Origin: Heterobilharzia americana
Taxonomy: Eukaryota; Platyhelminthes; Trematoda; Strigeidida; Schistosomatidae
Length of the DNA: 64,000 bases
Assembly: GCA_944470555.2 (NCBI GenBank)
Contig: OX104127.1
Location: 158,013,276 to 158,077,275, forward strand
Direction: 5' to 3'
Shown: positions 1-47,794 of the stretch, one piece after another
Layout of the letters: each line of letters starts with the position of its first letter
Numbering within the stretch: the first letter of the stretch is position 1
The notes under the pieces: generated by a model
Databases searched by the model: none
Seen by the model: the letters and a program-made list of their open reading frames with translations, nothing else
What the model was told of the DNA's origin: nothing
Program-made: the position numbers and the translations under genes

Positions 1-1300
1 ACTTCATTGCTAGGTTGTTTACCCGAACTTTTATATTAAGGTTAATGTCTCAATGATGCTGATGTTAAAGCAAATGGGTATGCCACTTTGAGTTTCGGCA
101 TCCGGTTAGAAATCTCATAAGTCGCATCTTTGTCGGGACTCGCATAAATAACTACATGAACTTTTCCACAGGTCCCAGGGATTCACTGCAAAAGCTGAGT
201 GCAGGTACAGACTCCTGTCATTCTTGTAGAATCACTTTGAACTTCGATGGTGTGTAGCGTTTACTATACATGCGGACACTGATCGCTAGCTAGTTGAGTG
301 TGATGTGAGTAGCCTGTATGTTGTCGTACAGTAAAGTGATGTCGTCCACGTACTCAAGGTGGAAGTTTCCCACCTGGTAACAGGTCCATTGTAGCACCAC
401 TCGCTTCCTTTAAGGTGGTTTCGAGGTCATTGATGGTAAAGTTAAAGTAGAGTAGCGAGATCAGGCAACCTTGCCCAACTCTACCATTGGTTTGGAAAAC
501 TGTTGATAGATGCCTGTAAGGCTTCACTTTACCTTAGGTGTTGGAGCATAGGGTTTTCAAGTTGTTAACAAAATTCTCAGGGACATTGTATACGAACAAT
601 TCTGGAGTACAGTCCTATTCAACAAGTCGAAGAGACCACTAATATAGAGTAGGACAGTGGCGTTTTCGCAAATGCAGCCAATGCTCGTCTACACTTTGTG
701 GTGGACCGATAGGTGGCCTTAAATCTAACTTGGATTAGTATTTAGCTGCAATTTTGGATGCAAATAATTTGCTTGGATCGACCTGTTTAGGACGACGATT
801 TTGATAACTCAAGAAGAAACTTAGCACACACTAAAGCATGATCAGAATCCAGACAAGTACTTATGGAGCGGCAGTCCTACATGCACTTACGCCATCGGTA
901 GCTGATTGCAATACTACCTTTTTAAGTCTAGGCTTCAGTGTCAGAGGGAGAACGTCAAGTAGTACAAAAGAAATGGCTATACCGGCGGAGCGTAGAAATA
1001 GGTTGTGATCTGCGCAAAGCTGCAGAAGACAATCCCCATTATCCCACCTGCGCATTCAAGTCCCCAGCTAGCACTATGATATCTGTCGAGCACACTTGGT
1101 TGAGATCACTCAGCTGGTAATAGAATTCATCCTTGGTTACATCTGGGCTGCAATCTCTTGGAGCATAGGCAGGGACGAGAAAGAGATATCGTTTCTTTTG
1201 CCGGTTACTTCTTAATTGAGATATATCTTCTAGCCTAACAGCACATAGACGACTGTTGATGGGGATCCAGTTGGGTAGTGCAGCTTCGGCTAGCGAAGTT
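1..1300 (-). mobile_element. RTE-C: RTE-like non-LTR retrotransposon fragment, endonuclease plus reverse transcriptase, degenerate
   Basis: Read on the minus strand from 1300 down. An exonuclease-endonuclease-phosphatase-like segment appears: YQLSDLNQ, then LAGDLNAQVG near 1050-1080 and LDSDHALVCAK near 825-855, the usual DLN and SDH active-site signatures. Farther on are VPENFVNNLKTLCSNT, GQGCLISLLYFNFTINDLET near 420-485 (RT motif B region) and EYVDDITLLYD near 320-355 (catalytic YVDD). Stops and frameshifts are frequent, so this copy is dead. It lies in the DHX16 intron upstream of the first visible exon and appears to continue to the window edge. Confidence 0.75.
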
Positions 1301-1600
1301 GTTCAATTTATAGGTTTGTAGAGATTTATTAATTCCAAGTTGGTATTCATCATAGACTGAAAGGAGTTGGAGTATGGGACTTTCCCGCATTGTGCGGCCA
1401 TGACGAACCCATGACCTTCAGGTTCTGCTACCAGCACGTTACTACAGTGCCATTGAGTCGGAATCCAGTGGTCCACGTTTCCTACCTCTGCTGAGTTATC
1501 CCATACTAGAAGGAAACAGCTCTCCAGTGCTTCGAGGTTCCAATGTTTCTCCAACTGTTATCAGTCCATGATGAATGTCAACCTGAAGTCTAAAAATGTT
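1300..1600 (-). repeat. R4 repeat (about 0.3 kb SINE-like unit)
   Basis: The same unit recurs at 3112-3425 and 48535-48965. Shared blocks are a TTCATCATGGACTGA-like terminus, a GGAACCTCGAAGCACTGG-like block and a GAGTCGGAATCCAGTGGTCC-like block. The two ends of the unit are themselves related in inverted orientation (TTCATCATAGACTGA and TCAGTCCATGATGAA). No protein is recognisable in it. The family name is mine, not a published one. Confidence 0.55.
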
Positions 1601-1764
1601 TAGCGAGTAAAGTAAACTGCAGTTAGGGATTATATTAAAACTGGATAGGTGATTTCAACCAACTCTCACATAACTCCAACAAGACTATCTGTAAAACTCT
1701 GCCTAATACTTTGTTTTTAAAAGCTTTTATTACTTACAACTAATACCTATTGTTTCCATTGTAG

Positions 1765-38916
<37,152 letters not shown>

Positions 38917-39425
38917 TATTGAACTGTTTCCCCCCCCCGCCTCCCTGCCCCCCTACCACTTAGAGCATTCATCCACTTGTTGTCTAATATAAATTTAACA
39001 TTTGCCTACTACAACTATCTAGTAGATCCCCTTGTAAATTATAATTTTTCTAATTTTTATTGCTTATTTTCTAATAGTTGTCTTGGTGATAATTCACTTT
39101 TCTAGGAAAATAACCCCTTTTTTTTCCCCCTTCTTCTCCCTTCATTCAAATACTATTTAACACTTCAGTTATGTATATATGCCAACTTCTTTCTTTTCTA
39201 TTATACACAAATTATTATCTTAGACTAGTCAATATTCATTCTTTAAACGGTGAGCTAACAATGTTGAATTACATGATGAAACTATGAACTGAGCCCCTGG
39301 TGTCTATAAGAAACCTGACTACTGAAATCGGTACTTAGACATCAACTCATCTCAGTTAAAGTAGGCTTAGTGAACTGCGTAAGTGTGATAGGCTAAGAAA
39401 GCTTAAAAGTTTTGGTTGTATTGTA
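38917..39425. other. 3' flank / probable 3' UTR of DHX16
   Basis: Directly after the stop codon comes a C-rich run (38931-38955), then AT-rich DNA. No strict AATAAA was found in this stretch, so the mRNA end cannot be set. Confidence 0.4.
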
Positions 39426-39429
39426 TTCT

Positions 39430-40090
39430 CTGAACTGGGTCGTGAAGCTTTCATCGTCTTTCTCCTAGACAACATCATCATCACCACCACTAACTTCAGT
39501 ATGAAGTCAGCTGTCAATATCTCTCCATCACTGATTTAGTAGCTTGCCTTGACGATTGGTTGATAGATCGGGTCTATGTCTATACATCTATTGATTGTTG
39601 ACTGGCTGACTGATCTGAATCCCAAGCTTCTAGGAATTATCTGACATTCTTTGTGTTTCCTCTCTCCATCCAAGACTTCTACATTGTCGAAATTCAATTC
39701 ATGTCCATAGTTGTTATCCACCTGCATTGAAATGACTGACGAAATGTCGTGATGTTTAATAGCCAATTGGTGTTCATGTGTAAATGACGAAAGTGAAGAG
39801 GGTGACCACTTTGTCCAATGTAGTGTTGAGACAATCACTGCACTTCATTTTGTAAATGATATTCGGTTTGTCTTCTTTGCTTGTCGCATTCTTCGGTCTG
39901 TATGGTGGTGTTTGGAGGTAGTTTGTTGGTTTATGAGCCTCACCAATTCCAAGTAGTTTCAGTAATCTTGTTGTGATTTCTGATCTATTCTTTATGTATG
40001 GTGCTGTGATGCGTTTATTGATTTCTGTCAGTGACTTTGTGGTTGATGATGTACGGGATAGGCATCTTGTGGTAAAGTTTCGTGGGTAGC
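39430..40090 (-). mobile_element. Penelope-like element 3' fragment (GIY-YIG region plus terminal region)
   Basis: Minus strand 39838-39536 reads SSLSSFTHEHQLAIKHHDIS, SVISMQVDNNYGHELNFDNV and ECQIIPRSLGFRSVSQSTIN, almost identical to 21411-21662 on the plus strand. Upstream (39840-39870) is the YKMKCS(D/N)C piece that precedes YIG. The terminal region at 39430-39540 matches 21840-21960. Confidence 0.85.
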
Positions 40091-41255
40091 TAGCTGTTCT
40101 TCTTTAGGGTGGATATCAAGTAATGTAGTGGGCGTCGCTGATCAGGATGGGTATAAGTACTATATGTTGAGAGGATGGCAGTGATGAGTAAGGATTCTGC
40201 CTAGAGAAATACAAGAGACAATGTGGGCGTATTCAAAGCAAATCGGGATAGAAGCTGAAGAGGAAATGAAGCGCATTATACAAATGATTGTCTTAGTGCA
40301 AGGTGTATACCCATGTTTGATGATGACTATTGTACAAGATGTCAATAATAAGCATTCCTTCCTTCGCTTCGATCTTATTGTTTCCTTCAGTACTATAAGA
40401 AATTAGAAAACATCAAGAATACCGTGTCTCTCAATAGTAGTAACATTGATGTTATTAAGAGTGATGACGAATTCTCAATTATGCTGTTTGCGATTACAGT
40501 GGCATTTGAACCAAGAAATTCGCCTAGGTTAAGAGACCCTATTCATGCAATCAAGCATAATAATCTGGTTTACCAAATCCTCTGTGATGGTTGCGAGGTT
40601 AAAAACGTGAGGTGAAAGTAGTCGACCCTAGTCAAATAGAATAATGGAGCAAGAAATATAGAGAAAAGCGCTCCAGTACAGCTGTGCGCGCACACTTACA
40701 CACACTAGGGTGGGATAAAATAACAGTACTAAGTTAGTTGGATGAAGGAAGAGAGAGATTGAAAACCTAATACATGTATTAATAGAAATGATTCTGCATC
40801 TGTCTGAGAAATATCAAAAATTCTACTGGGTTTGTCATCAGAAAAAAAGCGAGAAAATTAGGACTATTCAAAGTCTGTCTGAGTTGTGGAGTTACTGAAA
40901 TGTTATCTAGTAAGTAATACTGTCCATTCACTGTGTATGACATTTCTAATAAACAGATTATAATGGAATTACAATGGACCATAGTGCCCAAGTTTCGCTC
41001 TTATAATAATGCATAATGGGTTAATGGATAATGTTCTCGTAATTGAGCTTATTGTTCCTCGTTTGGAGTCTTACTGGGAACATAATCATTCAGTTGGATG
41101 CAGGTACATATAGCTGGCAAGTCCTAAATGGGAGAAAACGCACGTTTTGGATTGCACTACTAACCATCATTAGTATGAAAACCATTAAATACTTCGGTTA
41201 TCAAGATATCGTGATTATTCTAGGTATCCTATAAAATCTAATAAACCCATATATC
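40090..41255. other. Intergenic stretch without recognised features
   Basis: A few short open frames, but none with a family signature or plausible splice context. No repeat shared within the window. Confidence 0.4.
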
Positions 41256-41259
41256 TGTA

Positions 41260-42008
41260 GGAGACTGAGCATTCATTAGTTCTTGCTTTTAATTGACGCA
41301 TCATCTCCCCAGGTGGTCTTCTCAGTGTATCCTTAATCTGTCTCCAGCTTCTTCTTCTTCTGCATACTTTTTGGGCGATAGGTTGTTGGTTGGTTGGTTC
41401 GTTGCCAGCCAGAGTGAGTTCCTTGTTGTTTATTCTTTCTGGCCTTCTGATCTCGTCTGCAGTATCGAACAAAGTTGGCAGCTAATGATGAATTTCTGTA
41501 GTTTGATGGGAACGCTTTTCGTAAGATGCCAATGTCTGTGAACCGTCACATAGAAACACTAAGTGACTTGACTGAATTAGTGTTGAAAATCCGATCTGGT
41601 TCACGTTTTATGCTGAGTGGAGTACAGTAGATCTCTACACTGATTATTTCAGATTAATGAAGGATGGCCTGTCGTGATGTGTTTCCAATCCTGGCTGATT
41701 TTGACATCGTCATCTGTGTGTGTGTGCCGCCACAACCGCCTGTAGTTGAAACGATGCTGCCTGCCTTGGTGGGTAGGTAGGTAGGTGAAAGAGACAACTT
41801 CGTTTAGATTTCTCCCATTGATGGTGATTGGTAGCTGGTGTTTGTTGTTGTTGCTGTTAGTTGTGTATGTTCATCACCTGTGTCTTCTCTACGTTCACGT
41901 GAAAGAAGTTGCGTCTTCGCTGCGTCGTCTCGCCTCACCTCTCCTGCTGACTTGTTAGTTTTCGCGTGTAGATGTTCTAGTTTGTGCTGCAATACATTCT
42001 ACATAAAT
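41260..42008 (-). mobile_element. RTE-A fragment, late RT to post-RT
   Basis: Minus strand: LQHKLEHLHAKTNKSAGEVR (41992 down), FTYLP(x)QGRQHRFNYRR-like text near 41750-41790, the VKSLSVSM(x)RFTDIGILRK region, then RRPERINNKELTLAGNEPTN and WRQIKDTLRRPPGEMMRQ (41290-41450). The 3' terminus is missing. Confidence 0.78.
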
Positions 42009-42009
42009 G

Positions 42010-43062
42010 ATGATCGGCGAAATCCAATCACTGTTCCTATTTAACTTCGTCATTGATGTACTAATGGACATAACTCTAGGTACTTCTGACTTCACATGGA
42101 TTGATCTACTCCCTAGAGGTAATCCGATTGACTTGGAGAATGCAGACGATATTGTCCTACTAGATGAAGACGCTGACAGAATGCAGCGTCTTCTGAATAC
42201 ATTGAGTAGATATCTGAGTATGTGTGGCATGCGTTTCATTGGCACCTGTCAGATGTAAAATGAAGCTCCAGGACTGATCTGTTGCAAGTATTCCCATTTT
42301 AAGGAAAGGGGGTGAAGTGGCGAAACGTCAACCACTTCGCTTGCCTTAGGAGTCGCATCATGCCGAGCGGGTTGGTTGTTGACGAAATTTCAGCTTGAAT
42401 GGAGTCGCCCTGTTTGGTAGTTGCCAACTTGCATCGCCTATGGTACCGACTGACGAGATATCTGAGTATCTGTGAAAAGATGAATATACTGCGCTGGAAT
42501 TGTTTCTACCCTGTTGTATGGCTGTGAAATACGGCCACTAAAAGCAGAAGAAATGAAACCATCGCAGGGTTTTGATCACAGGTGTCTACGTAGCATTGCT
42601 AGCGTTTAGTGGGATCACCGTGTGAAGAATGTTGATGTCAAGCGAGGGGTACTAGACAAGATAGACAAGTCGATTGATAAGGTTATGAACCTTCATCAAC
42701 TAAGGTGGCTTCGACATGCATTGCACATGCCAAGCCACCACCTACCTCGATAGGATTTATTTGGAAGGGGATTCAGGGTGGCCAGATGAGGGTCTCACAT
42801 CAGTCGATGAAGTCTCTTACTATTGGTCTGAGTCGTGTGGGAAGATGTAGACTGTCCCAAAACGAAGGGACTCAGTGGTTGAGCAGTAACTCTTGGTGAC
42901 ATGGCTGAAAATTGTTCACAGTGGCGCAGCCGTATATTCAGTCTTTAACATCTTCTAAAGCCTGAACATTCTCACTAACCTCCGTCTTCCAGTTGTTCAT
43001 TATCTCACACAAGTTTGTTTACTCTTATACGACTTTTATTGTTTTCGCCTGTGGTGTGTATT
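42010..43062 (+). mobile_element. RTE-B fragment, RT to 3' tail, with intact ADD box
   Basis: QSLFLFNFVIDVLMDITLGT, IDLLPRGNPIDLENADDIVL (ADD kept, though the preceding residue is N), LDEDADRMQRLLNTLSRYLS and MCGMRFIGTCQM, then a stop. Post-RT blocks continue in other frames: SVRRMLMSSEGY and WLRHALHMPSHHLPR-like text. The tail stops near 43060 where RTE-A begins in the opposite direction. Confidence 0.8.
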
Positions 43063-43064
43063 AT

Positions 43065-44430
43065 TATATTATTATTATTAGTCCCTTGGGTTCCTAGTGG
43101 AACATAGGGCTTCAGTAGCACGCCTCCAGTGACCTCTGTCCTCTGAGATCTTTTGAACCTGGTTCCACGACAGCCCAGAAGCTCTCATTTCCTCCTCGCA
43201 TGACCTCCTCCATGTCACCCTCGGACGTCCAACTCGTCGCTTCCCATGGGGATTCCACTCAAGGGCCTGACGCGTGATATCCTCAGTCGGCCTTCTCAGT
43301 GCATGGCCAATCCATCTCCACTTCTTCCTGCATATTTGTTGAGTGATAGGTTCTTGGTTGGTTCGTTCCTAGAGTTCCTTGTTGCTTATTTTTTCTGGCC
43401 ATCTGATCTTCAGTAGCGAGCGTAAGCAGTTGTTGATGAATGTCTGTAGTTTATTGGAAATGCCTTTCGTGACGCGCCAAGTCTCTGAGCCATACAGGAG
43501 CACTGACTTAACGTTGGTGTTGAAAATCCGTATCTTGTTCCGCATGCTGAGTGCAGAAGATCTCCACACTGGTTTCAGGCTAATGAAGGCCTGTCTTGCT
43601 TTTCCGATTCTGACTTTGACGTCCTCGTCCGTCCCGCCTGTAGTTGAAACAGTGCTTCCTAGATAAGTGAAGGAGGTTACTTCCTTCAAGTTTCTCCCGT
43701 TGACGGTGATTGGAGTTTGTTGTTGTTGTTGATGGTGGTGGTGCGGTATCTTCATCACTTCTGTCTTCTCTATATTCACCTGAAGTCCCGTCTTAGCTGC
43801 CTCTTCTATCAACTTGTTAGTTTTTGCCTGCAGATCTTCAAGTTTGTGTGACATTAGGCATAAGTCATCGGCGAAATCCAAGTCTTCTAGGTTCTTTTCC
43901 GTAGTCCAGTGTATCCCCCTCTTCTCGCTGCCTACTGTTTGCTGCATGATCCAGTCGACCACAATCAGGAATATCATGGGGGATAGTAGGCAACCTTGTT
44001 TCACTCCTGTCTTCACTTCAAAGGCATCACTGAGCTTCCCATTGTGGATTACTTGGCATGTGGCATCTTCATATAGTTGTTGAATGAGGCGGATAAAGGT
44101 TTGCGGTACTCCGTAGTATTGAAGCAGTTTCCAAATTACTTCTCGGTCGACGCTGTCAAAGGCCTTCTCAAAGTCGATGAAGTTGAGGTATAGAGCTGAT
44201 TGCCATTCTACGCTCTGTTCTATGATGATACGAAGCGTTGCAATTTGGTCAGCACATGATTTGTACTTCCTGAAGCCTGCCTGTTCCGGTCGTAGTTTTG
44301 AATCCAGTGCGTCTTTAAGCCTCTCCAGGATGATGCGGCTTAATATTTTACTTGGAGTGGACAGGAGAGTGATTCCGCGCCAGTTCTTGCAAGCACTGAG
44401 GTCCTGTGGTGTGTGGCAACTTGAAACGAT
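43065..44430 (-). mobile_element. RTE-A copy with the most intact reverse transcriptase in the window
   Basis: Minus strand, open from about 44400 to 43369 apart from the truncated 5' end: RPEQAGFRKYKSCADQIATL; LYLNFIDFEKAFDSVDREVI (motif A); LIQQLYEDATCQVIHNGKLS; VKQGCLLSPMIFLIVVDWIM (motif B); LEDLDFADDLCLMS (catalytic box, intact); VNIEKTEVMKIP followed by a His/Gln run; NGRNLKEVTSFTYLGSTVST; VKSVLLYGSETWRVTK; IRWPEKISNKEL. It then meets a TAG at about 43366-43368 in place of the usual Trp codon. The zinc-knuckle-like CRKKWRWIGHALRRPTED region and the 3' end with ATT repeats at 43055-43080 follow. Confidence 0.9.
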
Positions 44431-44479
44431 ATAGTTGTGTACGAGGTTCTTTTTAGATTCTCCGTGTCTGTCTATCTGT

Positions 44480-44672
44480 GTCTTCTATCTTTAATGGTCA
44501 TGTTTCACAGACATAGAATAGAACAGATCGAACTGCAACGCAGTACACTCGATCCTTATTCGACAATCAGATATCGTGGTGGTGCCACGGATGGCGTTAG
44601 TTAGTGATAGCCAATCTAGCCTTTTGTATACGTACAGAGATTTCGTCGATTATAAACCTACCAAGATTGATT
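44480..44672 (-). mobile_element. RTE-B short internal fragment
   Basis: Minus strand: the RVYCVAVRSVLFYVCETWP-type block (44500-44560), with ATCAGATATCGTGGTGGTGC (DIxL) and ATCTAGCCTTTTGTATACGT (RIQKARLD). Ends abruptly on both sides. Confidence 0.65.
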
Positions 44673-44787
44673 CACTCTGTATTGTTAAACAAGTCACCAG
44701 TGAACACCTGTTGTGGAGTAACAGTTTTTTTTCATTTGGGCAAAGGAGAAAGGAAACAATTTCACTTTCTTGACAACTATCATATTT

Positions 44788-44962
44788 GAACAATGCAAGA
44801 ACAAAGACATTTACAGAATAAAATGAGTTCATTTTCTTTCACAACGTTTCATCAACTGCAAACAGACTAAACTTGGATTGAAGTGTTAGTAGTGGTAATA
44901 ATGACATAACATACTTTAAATATGTATAAATAAATGAAGATTTGAAATCCAGGATTAACAAT
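44788..44962. repeat. Left arm of a 1.36 kb foldback
   Basis: Inverted counterpart of 45968-46142: TTTGAACAATGCAAGAACAA, AGACATTTACAGAATAAAATG, CAGACTAAACTTGGATTGAA and TAAATGAAGATTTGAAATCC all recur in reverse. The 1.0 kb between the arms holds an RTE-A fragment. No coding is seen in the arms. Confidence 0.75.
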
Positions 44963-44994
44963 AAGGTAGTGATTGAGTCGAGGCAATTATCATC

Positions 44995-45750
44995 ATTATT
45001 ACTATTTATCCCTTGGGTTCCTAGTAAAGCGTAGGGCTCAAGTAGCGCGTCACCATTTCGCTCGTTTCCGTTCAGTCTCTTAAATCTGGCTTCACCACTG
45101 CCCACGAGCTTTCATTTATTCTTCACACGACCTCCTCCAAGTCACCTTCACCTCGGACGCCCAACTAGTCGTTTCCCATTTGGCTTCCACTCGACTGCCT
45201 GGCCTGTCGCGTGAAGTCCCTAAACAATCTTCTCAGTGTATGTACAATCCAATCCATCTTCACTTCCTTCTGCATATTTGTTGGCCGATAGATTGTTGGT
45301 CGCTTGGTTCGTTATCAGGCCTGATTTCCTTGTTACTAATTCTTTCTGACCTTCTGATTTGATCTTGAGTATGGAGCGAGCGTAGGCAGCAGTTGTTGAT
45401 GCGTGTCTGCAGTTTATTGGAAATGCTTTTCGTAAGGCGCCAAGTTTCTGAATCATGTAAAAGCACTGACTTGACTGAATTAGTGTTGGAAATATGGATC
45501 TTATTCTTTGTACTGAGAGCAGTAGGTCTTCACAATGGTTTCAGATCAATGAAAGCCTGTCTTCCTTTCCCGATCGTGGCTTTGACATCCTTATTTGTAC
45601 CACCTGTAGTTGAAACGATTCTGCCTAGATCGGTGAAAGAGACAACTTCGTTTAGATTTCTCGTGTTGATGGTGATTGTTGTTAGTTGGATATCTTCATC
45701 AACTCTGATGTATGTGTATAGTCTTCCCTTTTCTTTTGATTGCATCATCT
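44995..45750 (-). mobile_element. RTE-A fragment inside the foldback
   Basis: Minus strand: RNLNEVVSFTDLGRIVSTTG, GTNKDVKATIGKGRQAFIDL, MLLHDSETWRLTKSISNKLQ, RISNKEIRPDNEPSDQQSIG. The 3' end is the canonical TTTATCCCTTGGGTTCCTAG at about 45004-45023. Confidence 0.8.
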
Positions 45751-45967
45751 TTTCATTAATTATTTACTGAATATTGATCACTTAGCGTTTTTCATATGAT
45801 TACATAACCTGTTAGCTGTTAAATAGTCCCTTCTTTTACACTGATTTTCGTTTGTTGTACCCCCCCACTCCACAGTTCCAGAATTTTCAGTCTCATCAGA
45901 TATACATAGTCATTGCTTTCAACTAAGATATGTAACTATTAATTTTGTGTTTCCTTGACTCACTCAC

Positions 45968-46142
45968 TACCTTCAAATCTTCATTTATTTCTACATATTT
46001 AAAGTATGTCATATCATTATTACTACTACTACTACTAGTACTTCAATTCAAGTTTATTCTGTTTGCAGCTGATGAAAGGTTGTAAAAGCAAATGATCTCA
46101 TTTTATTCTGTAAATGTCTTTGTTCTTGCATTGTTCAAATTT
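45968..46142. repeat. Right arm of the foldback
   Basis: Contains TTCATTTATTTCTACATATT, TAAAGTATGTCAT, AATTCAAGTTTATTCTGTTTG and CATTTTATTCTGTAAATGTC, complementary to the left arm. Small indels distinguish the arms, including a (TAC)n expansion at about 46020-46036. Confidence 0.75.
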
Positions 46143-46540
46143 ATCAAGGGGACTAAATGTATGATAAATTATCACATTTACGTATTTCTAAACTAGGTCT
46201 ACAGAGTGTCAATATTTAAGGCATGATGAAGTGTCCAATAGGTTATTGGATGCGTGTATTATTCTTATTGTGATCATCTATAAACTATAACTTAGTAACT
46301 ATATAGAACTGGTAAAGTTATTTCTCCATGATCGTTGATTATCAACTGATACACTTAAGGGGATGTAATGTGAACGATTTCATTCAACTAATCACTAAGC
46401 GAACAACAATTTTAGATATTAGACAACATATTAGACAATCTACAATAAACATATTTGGGGCGTTCAGTGTATTCAATGTTAAATTCACGTTTTCGTTTTC
46501 AGTTTAAAAGAACTTTTATTTCTAATCTTCTGTATTTAAG

Positions 46541-47130
46541 ATAATTTGGTTGGTTGTAGCTAGCAGAGGAATCCAGCACGCGCATTTCGTCCTATTTGGG
46601 ACTGGTCGGCTGGATGTGCCTGCACCTCAGTGGATGGTCTTCCTTCTGAGACTCGAACTTCGTACCCACCGCTCCAAACGTCAAGGCGTTATCCACTATT
46701 CCACGGAAGGCAGTGGTTATTACTATTTATTGACATACTTGTCATTCTCTGTTGTTTTGTTGGATCGAATTGTTCGACTTCTATTTGCATATGGGCTCCT
46801 ATACGGATGCCTCGATATTGCCTGAATGTTAATTATGATAATTTGGTTGGTCGAACAAATCGATCCAATATAACAAACAACGGAGAACAACAAGTATGTC
46901 AATAAATAGTGATAACTACTATGCGTTATATAAGAAGTGGCTATCGTTCCTCTGTGGCATAGTGGATAACGCCTTGGCGTTTGAAGCGATGAGTACGAGG
47001 TTTGATTCTCAGTGGGAACGACGTCACCTAGCACTGGGTTGCAGGTACATCCAGCTGACGAGTCCCGAGTGCGACGAGACGCGCGCCCTGGATTCTTCTG
47101 CTAGTCACAACCAACCAAATTATCCTAATT
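46541..47130. ncRNA. Inverted pair of full hammerhead-ribozyme SINEs
   Basis: The minus copy (46541-46720) has its hammerhead at 46560-46620, with U4 and G8 mutated and a G at the cleavage position. The plus copy (46940-47125) has a tRNA-like head, with A box GTGGCATAGTGGATAACGCC and B box AGGTTTGATTCTC. Its hammerhead at 47041-47105 has GAGA for GAAA and GCC for GUC. Both outer ends read ATAATTTGGTTGGTTGT in opposite directions. The middle (46720-46940) is also inverted-repetitive, with the SINE tail (TGTTGTTTTGTTGGATCGAA against TTCGATCC-type text). Confidence 0.75.
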
Positions 47131-47240
47131 AACGTGCAGACAATATTGAGGTATCCGCATAGGAGCCCATATGCCAATAGAGGTCGAACAATTCGATTCA
47201 ACAAAACAAAGGAGAATAACAAGTATGTCAATAAGTAGTA
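47130..47240 (+). repeat. Hammerhead-SINE tail
   Basis: GACAATATTGAGGTATCCGC, ATAGGAGCCCATATGCC and AGAATAACAAGTATGTCAAT form the non-ribozyme part of the unit, also seen at 46740-46800 in reverse and 47590-47640. Confidence 0.65.
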
Positions 47241-47424
47241 ATTTTGTATTTAAGCTTAAAAAAATCGACTGAAATTAAGAAATACTGACTGTTGGATTCA
47301 AATATATTAGTTAGATGGTAGTAATTTTAATAGGGGACTTCAAACTCATGGGTTATATCATGTCAAGCATTGATGAAGTGCCTTTGAAAGAGGCAAAAGA
47401 CCGGTATGCAGGAAGCAATGTATA

Positions 47425-47500
47425 TTAATGATGGATAGTGGCTAGCAGTGGAATCCGGGATGCGCATTTCCTCCTATTTGGGACTCATCACTCACTGGGG
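47425..47500 (-). ncRNA. Left arm of hammerhead palindrome (defective)
   Basis: Minus-strand hammerhead remnant: stem II GUCC-CAAAUA-GGAG with one mismatch, GAAA kept, stem III AUGC/GCAU kept, AUC triplet. C3 of the core is G and the 5' strand of stem I is absent. It abuts the intact plus-strand copy. Confidence 0.7.
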
Positions 47501-47563
47501 TGTAGGTACATCCAGCTGACGAGTCTCAAATAGGACGAAATGCGCATCCTGGATTCCACTGCT
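47501..47563 (+). ncRNA. Hammerhead ribozyme (type I, Sm-alpha SINE class), all core bases intact
   Basis: Self-cleaving RNA motif. Stem I: 47510-47515 pairs with 47549-47554 (six pairs). Core CUGACGA at 47516-47522; position 7 may be any base. Stem II: 47523-47526 with 47533-47536, loop CAAAUA. G12 A13 A14 at 47537-47539. Stem III: AUGC 47540-47543 with GCAU 47544-47547, which has no loop, so cleavage in trans or as a dimer is expected, as for the schistosome satellite ribozymes. Cleavage site is after C at 47548 (AUC, an allowed NUH). The stem I loop and bulge sequences (TGTAGGTACA and TTCCACTGC) match the tertiary-contact version. Confidence 0.85.
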
Positions 47564-47794
47564 AGCCACGATCCATCATTAATATAATTAGAACGCAGGC
47601 AATATCGAGGCATCCGCACAGGAGCCAATAGAGACCAATCAATTCTTGCCAGTACTCTGGAACTGGACAGCTGTAATCATCCGGCATCCGGATTTTCCAT
47701 AGATGGTTTGATGTGATTGGTTGAAAACATTTCAAAACCGTACAAGAATGTGTAACTCAACTTGAAGAGATTTTATTCCTTAAAATAAATTCAA

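Noticed and set aside
1..1764. Upstream DHX16 exons within the window
   Set aside because: The stretch is RTE-C and R4 sequence; no segment resembling the N-terminal part of DHX16 was found, so those exons must lie upstream.
40221..40615. Two short plus-strand frames after the Penelope fragment
   Set aside because: No recognisable residues, no continuity between them and no repeat or gene context.
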